Assembly: GCA_944388955.1 (NCBI GenBank)
Contig: CALXKJ010000005.1
Location: 81,753-145,752, forward strand
DNA length: 64,000 nt
Direction of reading: 5' to 3'
Source: an uncultured Spirochaetaceae bacterium
GTDB lineage: Bacteria > Spirochaetota > Spirochaetia > Sphaerochaetales > Sphaerochaetaceae
Shown here: one piece after another, positions 1-8,081 of the stretch
Numbering within the stretch: position 1 is the stretch's first letter
Layout: the number at the start of each line of letters is the position of its first letter
Translations under genes and position numbers: made by a program
The notes under the pieces: generated by a model
The model's input: the letters and a program-made list of their open reading frames with translations, nothing else
Database searches by the model: none
Told to the model about the DNA's origin: nothing

Positions 1-59
1 CAGAATTGTTTCTGATATCTCCTTCAGCAATGCACAGAAATACTTCGAAGGCTGATGCT

Positions 60-845
60 ATGAGAGAAGACGAGAAGCAGATGAGTGCGGTTATCCGCAC
101 CATTTCCATACTTGAAGCACTATCAAAGACAGATAGAATCAATCTGGAGAATCTCTCGAAGGAGACGGAACTCCCGAAAGCAACGCTTCTGCGTTTTCTC
201 TCAACACTCATATCCTTAGGGTATGTTTTCAGAGATGGGGCTGACATGTACCATCTGACAATGAAGATGTTCGCTGTCGGCTCCAGATCCCTTAAGCACA
301 TCGATCTGATAAACACTGCCATTCCATTCGCGAAAGAGCTTTCCGATGAGCTTGGAGAGACGGTACACATGGCTATCATGGAAGAAGGCAATGCTGTCTA
401 TGTGCTAAAGGAAGAATCAAAATACACACTCCGTATGTATTCACGAGTTGGAAAGGTCATTCCTCTTTACTGCACCGCAATAGGAAAGATATTCCTTACA
501 GGCATGAGCAGGAAAGAAAGAGATGAATACTACGCAAGAACTCCGCTGAAACCATTTACTGCGAAATCAATATGCTCTGCTGAGAATCTGGAGAAACAGC
601 TTGGAATCTCAGAAGAACGAGGTTGGGCAATCGATGATGAGGAGCATGAGGATAATGTGATATGCATCGCAGCCCCTGTACGCGATTCATCGGAGAGCAT
701 TATCGCATCGATATCCGCATCCTGGCCAACATTCAGATTCGACAGGAATCACATAGAGCAATATGCTGAGAAAGTGAAAAAAGCCGCTGATAAGCTTTCC
801 GGTGTACTCGGATATTGTCCAAGCGATGAAAATCACATCAACTAA
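60..845 (+). CDS. IclR-family transcriptional regulator
   Basis: A one-component repressor or activator of the IclR family, about 261 residues from the chosen start. The N-terminal winged helix (about residues 10-70, with the recognition part around LPKATLLRFLSTL) is followed by the ligand-binding IclR domain. The frame stays open to base 6, with a TTG there and an ATG at 30. The ATG at 60 is preferred because GAAGG lies 8 nt before it. IclR proteins commonly sense sugar acids, and KdgR of enterobacteria belongs here. The window has a KdgR-like palindrome between kdgK and eda and a sugar-acid ABC/ManD operon nearby, so a hexuronate role is a reasonable inference, not shown. Confidence 0.85.
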   Translation: MREDEKQMSAVIRTISILEALSKTDRINLENLSKETELPKATLLRFLSTLISLGYVFRDGADMYHLTMKMFAVGSRSLKHIDLINTAIPFAKELSDELGETVHMAIMEEGNAVYVLKEESKYTLRMYSRVGKVIPLYCTAIGKIFLTGMSRKERDEYYARTPLKPFTAKSICSAENLEKQLGISEERGWAIDDEEHEDNVICIAAPVRDSSESIIASISASWPTFRFDRNHIEQYAEKVKKAADKLSGVLGYCPSDENHIN

Positions 846-903
846 AAACAAATTCTGCGTTGTTATATCACAGAATATGCCTTATATTGATTGATATGAG
901 AAA

Positions 904-928
904 ATAAAACCGCGAATCACGGTTTTAT
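904..928 (+). terminator. Hairpin after the IclR gene
   Basis: A perfect 9-bp inverted repeat (ATAAAACCG and CGGTTTTAT) around a 7-nt loop, with A-rich and T-rich flanks. It ends 2 nt before the GGAGG ribosome site of the next gene. It could terminate the IclR transcript or act as an operator or 5'UTR hairpin for the downstream ATPase pair. Confidence 0.5.
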
Positions 929-940
929 CTGGAGGCAATT

Positions 941-2098
941 GTGAAAATACTCAGAATCGAAGCAATTGGTTTGCCATTGTTCAAGGAAAAACTCGATATA
1001 ACATTCTATGCTCAGCAACGTGTAAGTGAAGAAAATAAGAGTATTCTTTACAGTGTTTCTGAAACACCGCCTCTATATCTCAACACAGCTAATGCATTCA
1101 TTGGAATAAATGCCTCAGGGAAAACATCGATACTGAAGGCTTTCGAGCTTGCAGCCTCTCTCCTACGAGGTGAAAGCTTAAATCATATAGCCTCAAGAAA
1201 TTTAATCGGGGGTTCTGAGCATGCGATATTCAGAACGTGTTTTCTCAGCAATGACAACCATATATTCTGTCTGGAAACAGCAATCACATCCAGGTTATCA
1301 CGACTAGGAGAATATATTTACACCATTGCTGATGAGAAAATCTGGAAGAAGAATCTTAACAGTGTGAAATCAAAAAAATACCTGACAGACTTCTCGGATA
1401 TGCAGCCTGTTGCTATAAGGCAGAAGGATGAGAGATATCTTCCGGATGATGTGAGCTTCATTATCGGACACAACAAGGAGACTGGAGATAGTCTGGATCT
1501 GCTTAGTCTCATGACATACACGAACATGAATATACTACCCTTCTCAGAAGATATTCCTCTTGACGCGGTAAGATACCTCGATTCCACCATTGAGAATCTC
1601 TATTTCGAGAAAGATGGTGAGAAACTCCTTATTCATCTCAAGTTCTGGAACACGGAAGAGATTATTATCAACAATGCTGCAAAGCTGGAGCAATATCTCT
1701 CTTCCGGAACAATCAAAGGAATCATGACTTTCTCCATGCTGAAAGATGTGCTTTGCTCGGGTGGATACCTACTGATTGACGAGATAGAGAACCACTTTAA
1801 CAAAGAAATAGTTATGACGATCCTGAGATTCTTTCTGGATTCATCGCTTAACAAAAAAGGCGGCATTCTGGTTTTTACCACTCACTATCCAGAAATACTG
1901 GATGAATATGAAAGAAATGATTCGATATACATTGTCCGCAACAGGAATGGTATAACAGCCAAAAATCTCAGTCAGATCCTCCATCGCAACGACATCAGGA
2001 AAAGCGATGCATATCAGAGCGGTTTCCTAGAAGGAACGACCCCGCAGTATGAAGCGTATATCAAGCTTAAGGAAAGCGTCAGCAAGGGTGGCTATTGA
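941..2098 (+). CDS. AAA/ABC-type ATPase, RloA/AbiLi-like
   Basis: A 385-residue SMC/RecF-like ATPase of the kind seen in two-gene phage-defence cassettes (RloAB, AbiL, AriA of PARIS). Visible motifs are Walker A GINASGKTS (about 55-63), a Walker B region LLIDEIEN (about 275-283) and a switch histidine in FTTHYPE (about 312-318). There is no nuclease domain in this protein. The start is GTG, with GGAGG at 931-935. Its stop overlaps the next start (TGATG), so the two are translationally coupled. The ATPase class is clear. The defence role is inferred from the partner and is weakened because the partner is frameshifted. Confidence 0.7.
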   Translation: MKILRIEAIGLPLFKEKLDITFYAQQRVSEENKSILYSVSETPPLYLNTANAFIGINASGKTSILKAFELAASLLRGESLNHIASRNLIGGSEHAIFRTCFLSNDNHIFCLETAITSRLSRLGEYIYTIADEKIWKKNLNSVKSKKYLTDFSDMQPVAIRQKDERYLPDDVSFIIGHNKETGDSLDLLSLMTYTNMNILPFSEDIPLDAVRYLDSTIENLYFEKDGEKLLIHLKFWNTEEIIINNAAKLEQYLSSGTIKGIMTFSMLKDVLCSGGYLLIDEIENHFNKEIVMTILRFFLDSSLNKKGGILVFTTHYPEILDEYERNDSIYIVRNRNGITAKNLSQILHRNDIRKSDAYQSGFLEGTTPQYEAYIKLKESVSKGGY

Positions 2099-2697
2099 TG
2101 GAGCTAGCAAAATACAAAGCCTGCATCTGCGAAGGCTCGGCAGAAACCGCAATCATCGATATCCTCCTCGATGGCAATCTGCTGATTTTCTCAAGGAAAG
2201 AGATGCTGGATGAAAAGGTCCTCAGATGCAGAAACGCAAAGCATTTCGAAGAGCGCTATTTAAGACAGAGCTTTGATGGGAAGATTTCCGTCATCAGGAT
2301 ACTTGATTCACGCAAGGAAAACTTCAGACTAAGCAAAGCATATGAACACAAAGTCGATGTGATTAACGTTGTAACTGCACCTGAAATAGAAATGCTGATT
2401 ATCATCAACGAGGGAAAATATGAGAATTTCAAACGCTCTGGAAAGAAACCAAGCGAATACTGCAAAGCAGATCTTCATTTTCACAACGTTAAATCCTACA
2501 GCTTTGTGAGAAACTATTTCGGAGATAGCGATACTCTTTTTCAGCAATATGGGGATATAAGAGATTATCTAGAATACCAAAAGGAGAATATACGCTGCTT
2601 GATCTCATTTCACCATCCAGTCTCCCATAAAGCTATAAGTGCAAACTATCCTCTGCCACCATATTCTGCAAAACCAAATATCTTGTATTATCATTAA
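2098..2697 (+). pseudogene. RloB/AbiLii-like TOPRIM protein, frameshifted
   Basis: Small partner of the upstream ATPase. The N-terminus has a TOPRIM-like CEG..E motif (KACICEGSAET) and a later ILDSR segment, as in RloB-like proteins. After about residue 148 the frame changes character. Adding one T to the T-run at 2537-2541 restores a frame reading AIWGYKRLSRIPKGEY and then TLLDL, which stops at 2628-2630. That looks like the natural C-terminus and would give a product of about 178 residues. As written, the frame instead continues to 2697 with a tail that looks non-native. The cause is a one-base deletion, a programmed -1 shift or a sequencing error. The ATG at 2098 is used; the TTG at 2095 is an alternative. 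Confidence 0.6.
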
Positions 2698-2700
2698 TGT

Positions 2701-3630
2701 ATGGAAGTCGGTATCAACGATTACATCGAGGCTGAGCATTTCCGTGCTATCTGCGAGGATGCATACAATGTATCCCGAACATGTGAGTGGGAGAAAAACT
2801 CGATGCACCATATCCATAACTCATGTGAAATCCTCCTTATTGAGGAGGGTGTCACCGATTATTATATCCTCGATGAGAAATATCATCTTGACCCCGGGGA
2901 TATCCTTGTAATAAGCGCCATGCACCATCATGTAAGGCAGATGCATACACTGCCATATCTCAGATACGGTCTCACCATCAGTCCTGATTACTACCGCTCA
3001 TTCATCTTCGATCCCAATCTTCTGCGCGTGTTCACCACACCGTCTCCGGCAGATTATGAAAAGTACTACAAGAATGTCCCCAAAGGTGATTTCAGCCATC
3101 TTGTATCCCTTGTGAAAGCTCTTTATGCCGAGCAAACATCAAAGTCCGCAGAGAATCCCATGAAAAACATGATGGAGAAAGCCCTGATACAGGAAATAGC
3201 TGTGACTTTATACCGCACATTCAGGATGCAGGAACGCAATGTCATCATCGATCCATATCAGGAAGAGAGAATGGGAAAGATCAGGGATTATATCAACACT
3301 CATTACAAGGATGAGCTATCTCTGGAATCTCTCAGTGATATCTTCTATATGCATCCATCAAATATAAGTAAGTATTTCCACAGATACTGTGGATTCACGC
3401 TTAACCAATACATAAACACCGTACGGGTCTACGAAGCGCAAAAACTGCTTGAAACATCATCGAAAAGCATTGCTGTAATCGCTGAAGAAGCGGGATTCGG
3501 AAGTATCAACAACTTCATAAGACAATACAAAGGCATATTGAAAAAGACTCCCGAGCGCTACAGAAAAGACTTCAGGGCCTTTCTTCTGTCTTCCTCGCAT
3601 AAAAACGGACAGCATATGCCTATTCTCTAA
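2701..3630 (+). CDS. AraC-family transcriptional regulator
   Basis: A 309-residue regulator with an N-terminal cupin sensor (about 25-160) and a C-terminal double helix-turn-helix (about 200-300; YINTHYKDELSLESLSDIF and EEAGFGSINNFIRQYK). Such proteins usually activate a neighbouring sugar operon. The ABC transporter begins 95 bp downstream on the same strand, so it is the likely target. The start is the ATG at 2701. No ribosome site precedes it, and a -10-like TATTAT at 2687-2692 ends 8 nt before the ATG, so the message may be leaderless. Confidence 0.88.
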   Translation: MEVGINDYIEAEHFRAICEDAYNVSRTCEWEKNSMHHIHNSCEILLIEEGVTDYYILDEKYHLDPGDILVISAMHHHVRQMHTLPYLRYGLTISPDYYRSFIFDPNLLRVFTTPSPADYEKYYKNVPKGDFSHLVSLVKALYAEQTSKSAENPMKNMMEKALIQEIAVTLYRTFRMQERNVIIDPYQEERMGKIRDYINTHYKDELSLESLSDIFYMHPSNISKYFHRYCGFTLNQYINTVRVYEAQKLLETSSKSIAVIAEEAGFGSINNFIRQYKGILKKTPERYRKDFRAFLLSSSHKNGQHMPIL

Positions 3631-3725
3631 ATCACGACCAAATTCTGGTGATTTCTTGCCAATATCCTGCAACAACAGATTGATGCACCCAATAAAATTT
3701 TAGCCATCAAAGCAGGAGGAAAGAA

Positions 3726-5018
3726 ATGAAGAAAGCTTTAACTGTTTTCACTGTGGTCTTACTTTCAGCTGCATTCCTTTTTGCTGGTGGAAAAGCTGAA
3801 AGCGATAATGAACAGGTCCACATCATAATGATGGACAGCTATGCAGCAGAGGACCCGCATGGTCAGTATGTCTATGAATATGCAGAGAAGTTCATGGCAG
3901 AGAATCCGAATGTAACAATCGAAATCCAGGCTGTCGCATCCAACGATATCTATACTCGTCTTGCTGCAATGGCAACAAGCCCGGATGAACTCCCGACTAT
4001 GTTCTTCACATCTGCAGATCAGGTTCCTACCCTCTATGATCTCGGACTTACAGAGGATCTCAACAACTACATGACAGATGAAGATAAGGCACTCTGGACA
4101 GACGGTGTCATCGAGTCAGGAACAATCAATGGAGATCTCACATACATCCCGGTATCTCTCCAGCCTACAGATATTATCTACAGAATCGACAGATTCGAGG
4201 AAGCTGGTCTTGAGATTCCAACAACATGGGATGAGTTCATCGAGTGTGCAAGAGCTCTTACAAAGGACACAGATGGCGACGGACAGATCGATCAGTGGGG
4301 ATTCGGCATGGTTGGCTCGAATGACTCTTCCGGTCAGTCAAGATTCATGAGCTACCTCTGGTCAAACGGCTACGAGTGTGCTTATGAGGAAGATGGCGAG
4401 TGGAAGACAGACATCACAGCATCACCTGAGTTCATCGATGTGTTCTCAAAGTGGACATCTATGAATGCTGAAGGCCTTGTTCCTATCGGAATCACAGAAG
4501 TCAACTACTCAACAGCTGCAAACTACTTCGCAATGGGTTATACAAGCATGTTCCTTACAGGTCCGAACGCTCTTGGCGTTGCTTACTCAAGCAATCCTGA
4601 TCTGAGAGGAAAGCTCGGCTCATTCAAGATTCCTGGCTCTTACTCAGGAACGATGCTTGGTGCTGAAGGCTATGCAATCTCATCTTACGCATCAGATGCT
4701 GAGAAGCAGGCTGCATATGACTTCATCAAGTTCTTCGCTACAGCTGATTCCGAGTATAAGTTCTGGCAGTCCTCTGGAAAGATTCCTGCAGTAAAGGCTG
4801 GACAGGATGTGGATTTCATCACAGGACAGGACTATGAAGGATTCCTCCAGCAGATTGCTGATGGATGCCGTCCAACCCTCACCTTCGCAGGTATCGCAGG
4901 ACTCAAGGGAGCTCTTGGAGATGCATACTCTGCTGTATTCAGCGGTGAGATGACAAACGAGCAGGCTGTCAACGCTCTCGTTGCGGACCTTGCAGAGCTC
5001 ATGGAAGATTACAACTGA
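3726..5018 (+). CDS. Extracellular sugar-binding protein (SBP_bac_1), ABC transporter
   Basis: Periplasmic solute-binding protein of a carbohydrate ABC importer, 430 residues. The signal peptide (about 1-21, ending near AFLFAGGKAES) lacks a lipobox cysteine, a style common in spirochaetes. The mature part is a typical family-1 binding protein, with a conserved TWDEFIECARALTKDTDGDG segment and an aspartate-rich calcium-like loop. An AGGAGG ribosome site precedes the ATG. The two permeases follow after a GC hairpin, and a mannonate-dehydratase gene ends the operon, so a uronic acid or uronide ligand is likely. The ligand cannot be read from the sequence. Confidence 0.9.
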   Translation: MKKALTVFTVVLLSAAFLFAGGKAESDNEQVHIIMMDSYAAEDPHGQYVYEYAEKFMAENPNVTIEIQAVASNDIYTRLAAMATSPDELPTMFFTSADQVPTLYDLGLTEDLNNYMTDEDKALWTDGVIESGTINGDLTYIPVSLQPTDIIYRIDRFEEAGLEIPTTWDEFIECARALTKDTDGDGQIDQWGFGMVGSNDSSGQSRFMSYLWSNGYECAYEEDGEWKTDITASPEFIDVFSKWTSMNAEGLVPIGITEVNYSTAANYFAMGYTSMFLTGPNALGVAYSSNPDLRGKLGSFKIPGSYSGTMLGAEGYAISSYASDAEKQAAYDFIKFFATADSEYKFWQSSGKIPAVKAGQDVDFITGQDYEGFLQQIADGCRPTLTFAGIAGLKGALGDAYSAVFSGEMTNEQAVNALVADLAELMEDYN

Positions 5019-5041
5019 GTTTGTAATATGGTGTTCTGATT

Positions 5042-5060
5042 GCCGGGCAAATCGCCCGGC
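5042..5060 (+). promoter_or_regulatory. Intercistronic GC hairpin
   Basis: A perfect 7-bp stem (GCCGGGC and GCCCGGC) with loop AAATC sits between the binding-protein and permease genes. No long T-run follows. Hairpins here typically stabilise the upstream message or partly stop transcription, so that binding protein outnumbers permease. Confidence 0.6.
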
Positions 5061-5079
5061 TTCTTAAAAAGGAGCATAG

Positions 5080-5967
5080 ATGAGACGCTTAACATCTCAG
5101 AAGAAGCTGGAGAACCAGAGACCCGGATACGCATTCGTAGCTCCTGTCGTAATCATGATGGCGGGACTTCTGGTGTATCCGATGCTCTATGGTCTCTACA
5201 TAAGCTTCTTCAACACAAACCTTGTTTCAAGATGGAATTTCGTTGGTCTCAAATACTATATCGAGGCATTCACAGATCCTGAATTCTATTCATCTGTTCT
5301 GCTTACGCTCGAGTTCATGGTACTTGTCGTTGCAGGTCATTTCATCATCGGTTTCTACCTCGCGACACAGCTGAACAAAGCATTCAGAGGCAGAATCGGA
5401 TACAGGATCATATTCATGCTTCCATGGTTCTTCCCGGAAGCCGTTGTTGCTCTTCTTTTCACATGGATTCTCAATCCTATGTATGGAATCATGAATAGCA
5501 TCCTGAACAGCCTTGGGCTGATTTCCACGAATGTGTCATGGCTGGGAAGCCAGGAACTCGCATTCCCGACCGTCGTGGCTGTATGTATATGGAAAGGTTT
5601 CCCGCTTGTAATGACGATGATTCTCGCCGGATTGCAGACAATACCATCCGAGCTGTATGAGGCTGCGGAAATCGATGGCGTCGGCAAGTTCGCACAGCTA
5701 AGATACATCACAATTCCAAGCCTCAAACCTATTCTCAAGACTGTCCTCATCCTCGACTGTGTCTGGTGGTTCAAGCAATACACGCTTGTCTACACAATGA
5801 CAGCTGGAGGGCCGGGAACTGCCACGAGCCTCATAAGCCTGAGCGTGTACGGAACAGCGTTCAACGATCTCAGATTCGGCAAAGGAGCGGCATGGGGAAT
5901 CCTCGTATTCTTCATCTGCTATCTCATTAATATCCTACTGAAGGCGGTGATCAAAGATGACGACTAA
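5080..5967 (+). CDS. Sugar ABC transporter permease, MalF/UgpA type
   Basis: Inner-membrane permease of 295 residues with about six hydrophobic helices and the cytoplasmic EAA loop (about 192-215, EAAEIDGVGKFAQLRYITIP) that docks the ATPase. The start at 5080 has AAGGAG 5 nt upstream. It overlaps the second permease by 11 bp. No ATPase gene is present in the operon, so a shared MsmK/UgpC-type ATPase encoded elsewhere must be used, as is common for this transporter class. Confidence 0.9.
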   Translation: MRRLTSQKKLENQRPGYAFVAPVVIMMAGLLVYPMLYGLYISFFNTNLVSRWNFVGLKYYIEAFTDPEFYSSVLLTLEFMVLVVAGHFIIGFYLATQLNKAFRGRIGYRIIFMLPWFFPEAVVALLFTWILNPMYGIMNSILNSLGLISTNVSWLGSQELAFPTVVAVCIWKGFPLVMTMILAGLQTIPSELYEAAEIDGVGKFAQLRYITIPSLKPILKTVLILDCVWWFKQYTLVYTMTAGGPGTATSLISLSVYGTAFNDLRFGKGAAWGILVFFICYLINILLKAVIKDDD

Positions 5968-6796
5968 AACAGCAAGATTGACTGGTTCAATAATAAGATA
6001 TGTTCTTCTGACATTGCTTGCGCTCATGATAATCATCCCGATTCTCTGGATGCTAAGCACGTCATTCAAGACAGAGCCGCAGACTTATGAGCCTAAGCCG
6101 TCATGGCTGCCGGATCCATTCTCACTAGTCGCTTATCAGAAATTCTTCAGTACATATAGCTTCGGAAGGATGCTCATAAACAGCCTTGTGACCTGCCTTG
6201 CCTCTGTTGTGATCTGTCTTGTGTTCTCATGCCTTGCGGGCTATGGACTGACACGCTTCAGATTCAAGGGAAAGAAGCAGATATTATCATTCCTGCTCCT
6301 TTCTCAGATGTTCCCATCTGTCATGCTTGTCGTTCCTTTCTATGCCATGCTCTCGAAGATCCACCTGACAAACACTCTTTTCAGTCTGATTGTCGTATAT
6401 TCCGCGACTAATGTTGCATTCTCGACATGGCTTCTTGTATCGTATTTCAAGACAATACCTCTGGAACTCGATGAGGCAGCAAGAGTTGACGGCGCAACGC
6501 ATTTCAGGATTTTCTACAACATTGTCCTTCCGCTTGTCCTTCCTGGAATCGCAGCAGTGGCCATGTTCGTTCTATTCAATGGATGGAATGAATATATGTA
6601 TTCATCAGTACTTGTTTCCTCTGACAGGCTCAAAACCATCACAGTAGGAATCATAGCGCTGAATTCTCAATACCAGATAAAATGGAATGATCTTATGGCA
6701 GCTTCGGCATTCTCAAGCATACCGCTTGTAGTACTGTTCGTTTGCTTCCAGAAGTACTTCATAGCAGGAATGACAGGAGGAGCCGTTAAAGGCTGA
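5957..6796 (+). CDS. Sugar ABC transporter permease, MalG/UgpE type
   Basis: Second permease of the importer, 279 residues, with about six transmembrane helices and an EAA loop reading DEAARVDGATHFRIFYNIVL (about 175-194). The TSFKTEPQTYEPKPSWLPD segment after the first helix is typical of MalG-like proteins. It overlaps the upstream permease and lies 11 bp before the enolase-superfamily gene, so all are probably one transcript from 3726 onward. Confidence 0.9.
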   Translation: MTTKTARLTGSIIRYVLLTLLALMIIIPILWMLSTSFKTEPQTYEPKPSWLPDPFSLVAYQKFFSTYSFGRMLINSLVTCLASVVICLVFSCLAGYGLTRFRFKGKKQILSFLLLSQMFPSVMLVVPFYAMLSKIHLTNTLFSLIVVYSATNVAFSTWLLVSYFKTIPLELDEAARVDGATHFRIFYNIVLPLVLPGIAAVAMFVLFNGWNEYMYSSVLVSSDRLKTITVGIIALNSQYQIKWNDLMAASAFSSIPLVVLFVCFQKYFIAGMTGGAVKG

Positions 6797-6807
6797 GTGG
6801 AGATTAT

Positions 6808-8025
6808 ATGAGCAATATAACGATCAAGGACGTAAAAGTATTCGTTACCGCCCCGAAGGATATCAACTTGGTGGTAGTCAAAGTTGAGACAAGCGAGCCA
6901 GGACTTGTAGGCTATGGCTGTGCAACATTCACATGGCGTCATACAGCTGTTGTTAAAGCTATTGAGGATTACCTTGTTCCAGCTGTCAAAGGCAGATGCG
7001 TTGACGATATCGAGGATATCTGGCAGGTGATGAAAGGCTCTTCATACTGGAGAAACGGACCTGTTCTCAATAATGCTATATCAGGTATCGACGAAGCACT
7101 CTGGGATATAAAGGGAAAAATGGCTAACATGCCTCTGTATTCCCTTCTTGGAGGCAGAAGCAGAACAGGTATTCTTGTCTACAGGCATGCTGATGGAAAC
7201 TCTATCGATGCAGTAGAGAAGCAGGTTCAGTCATATCTTGATGAAGGCTACAAGTACATCAGATGCCAGATGGGAACATATGGCGGGAACTATGATGGAA
7301 CACGCCAGTCGATTGATAAGCCAAAGGACTCATTTGGAGGTTCATACTACAATCCTGACATGTACATCCGCAGCGTCCTTGAGCTCTTCAAGCACATCAG
7401 AGCCGACTTTGGCGGCAGCCTTGGCTTGCTTCATGATATCCACGAGCGTCTCACACCTGTCGACACACTCAAACTCGCAAAGAAGATGGAGGAATTCGAT
7501 CTCTTCTTCCTCGAGGATGCGCTCTCTCCTGCACAAGGCAGCTACTTCAAGTATCTGAGGGAACAGACATCTGTTCCTCTTGCGATGGGAGAGCTATTCG
7601 CGAACCAGCTTGAATGGAAGCCTCTTGTAGAGAACCAGTGGATTGATTTCGTCAGGGCTCACCTGAGTGATATCGGAGGTTTGACACCGGCTATAAAACT
7701 TGCTCATTTCTGCGATGCATACAGCGTAAGGACAGCATGGCATGGACCTAGTGATCTCTCGCCTATCGGTATGGTTGCTCAGATGCACCTTGATCTCAAT
7801 ATCCACAATTTCGGAATCCAGGAATTCTCTGAATTCACAGATGAAGAGAGAGAAGTCTTCCCAGGATGTCCTAACCATGGCGGAGATGGCTATGTATACC
7901 TTTCCGACAAACCTGGTATCGGAGTGGATTTTGACGAGAAAGCTGCAGCAAAGTATCCACCAGTGGATATGGATCACAGCTGGATGTTCTCAAGAATCAC
8001 GGACGGAACTGCTGTTCGCCCATAA
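6808..8025 (+). CDS. Mannonate dehydratase-type enolase superfamily enzyme (RspA/ManD)
   Basis: A 405-residue member of the mandelate racemase/enolase superfamily, ManD subgroup, which dehydrates D-mannonate (or a related aldonate) to 2-keto-3-deoxygluconate. Barrel metal-ligand and catalytic stretches are visible: HDIHERLTP (about 209-217), FFLEDALSP (about 233-241), MGELF (about 260-264) and TAWHGPSDLSP. The tail DGTAVRP matches the family's usual C-terminus. It is the last gene of the sugar ABC operon, and with KdgK and Eda at 11.6-13.8 kb it completes mannonate to pyruvate plus glyceraldehyde-3-phosphate. ManD homologues vary in activity and some act on gluconate, so the substrate is probable only. 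Confidence 0.82.
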   Translation: MSNITIKDVKVFVTAPKDINLVVVKVETSEPGLVGYGCATFTWRHTAVVKAIEDYLVPAVKGRCVDDIEDIWQVMKGSSYWRNGPVLNNAISGIDEALWDIKGKMANMPLYSLLGGRSRTGILVYRHADGNSIDAVEKQVQSYLDEGYKYIRCQMGTYGGNYDGTRQSIDKPKDSFGGSYYNPDMYIRSVLELFKHIRADFGGSLGLLHDIHERLTPVDTLKLAKKMEEFDLFFLEDALSPAQGSYFKYLREQTSVPLAMGELFANQLEWKPLVENQWIDFVRAHLSDIGGLTPAIKLAHFCDAYSVRTAWHGPSDLSPIGMVAQMHLDLNIHNFGIQEFSEFTDEEREVFPGCPNHGGDGYVYLSDKPGIGVDFDEKAAAKYPPVDMDHSWMFSRITDGTAVRP

Positions 8026-8047
8026 AGCCAACAAGAATCATCAGCAG

Positions 8048-8079
8048 ATTGCCGGGGCACAAGAGCTCCGGCAATTTTT
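8048..8079 (+). terminator. Intrinsic terminator of the ABC/ManD operon
   Basis: ATTGCCGG and CCGGCAAT form an 8-bp stem, extendable through GGC/GCT with one wobble. The stem is followed directly by TTTTT at 8075-8079. It lies 23 bp after the ManD stop. Confidence 0.85.
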
Positions 8080-8081
8080 CA

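Noticed and set aside
5355..5783. 142-codon minus-strand frame inside the first permease
   Set aside because: It is antisense to clear transmembrane and EAA-loop coding sequence.
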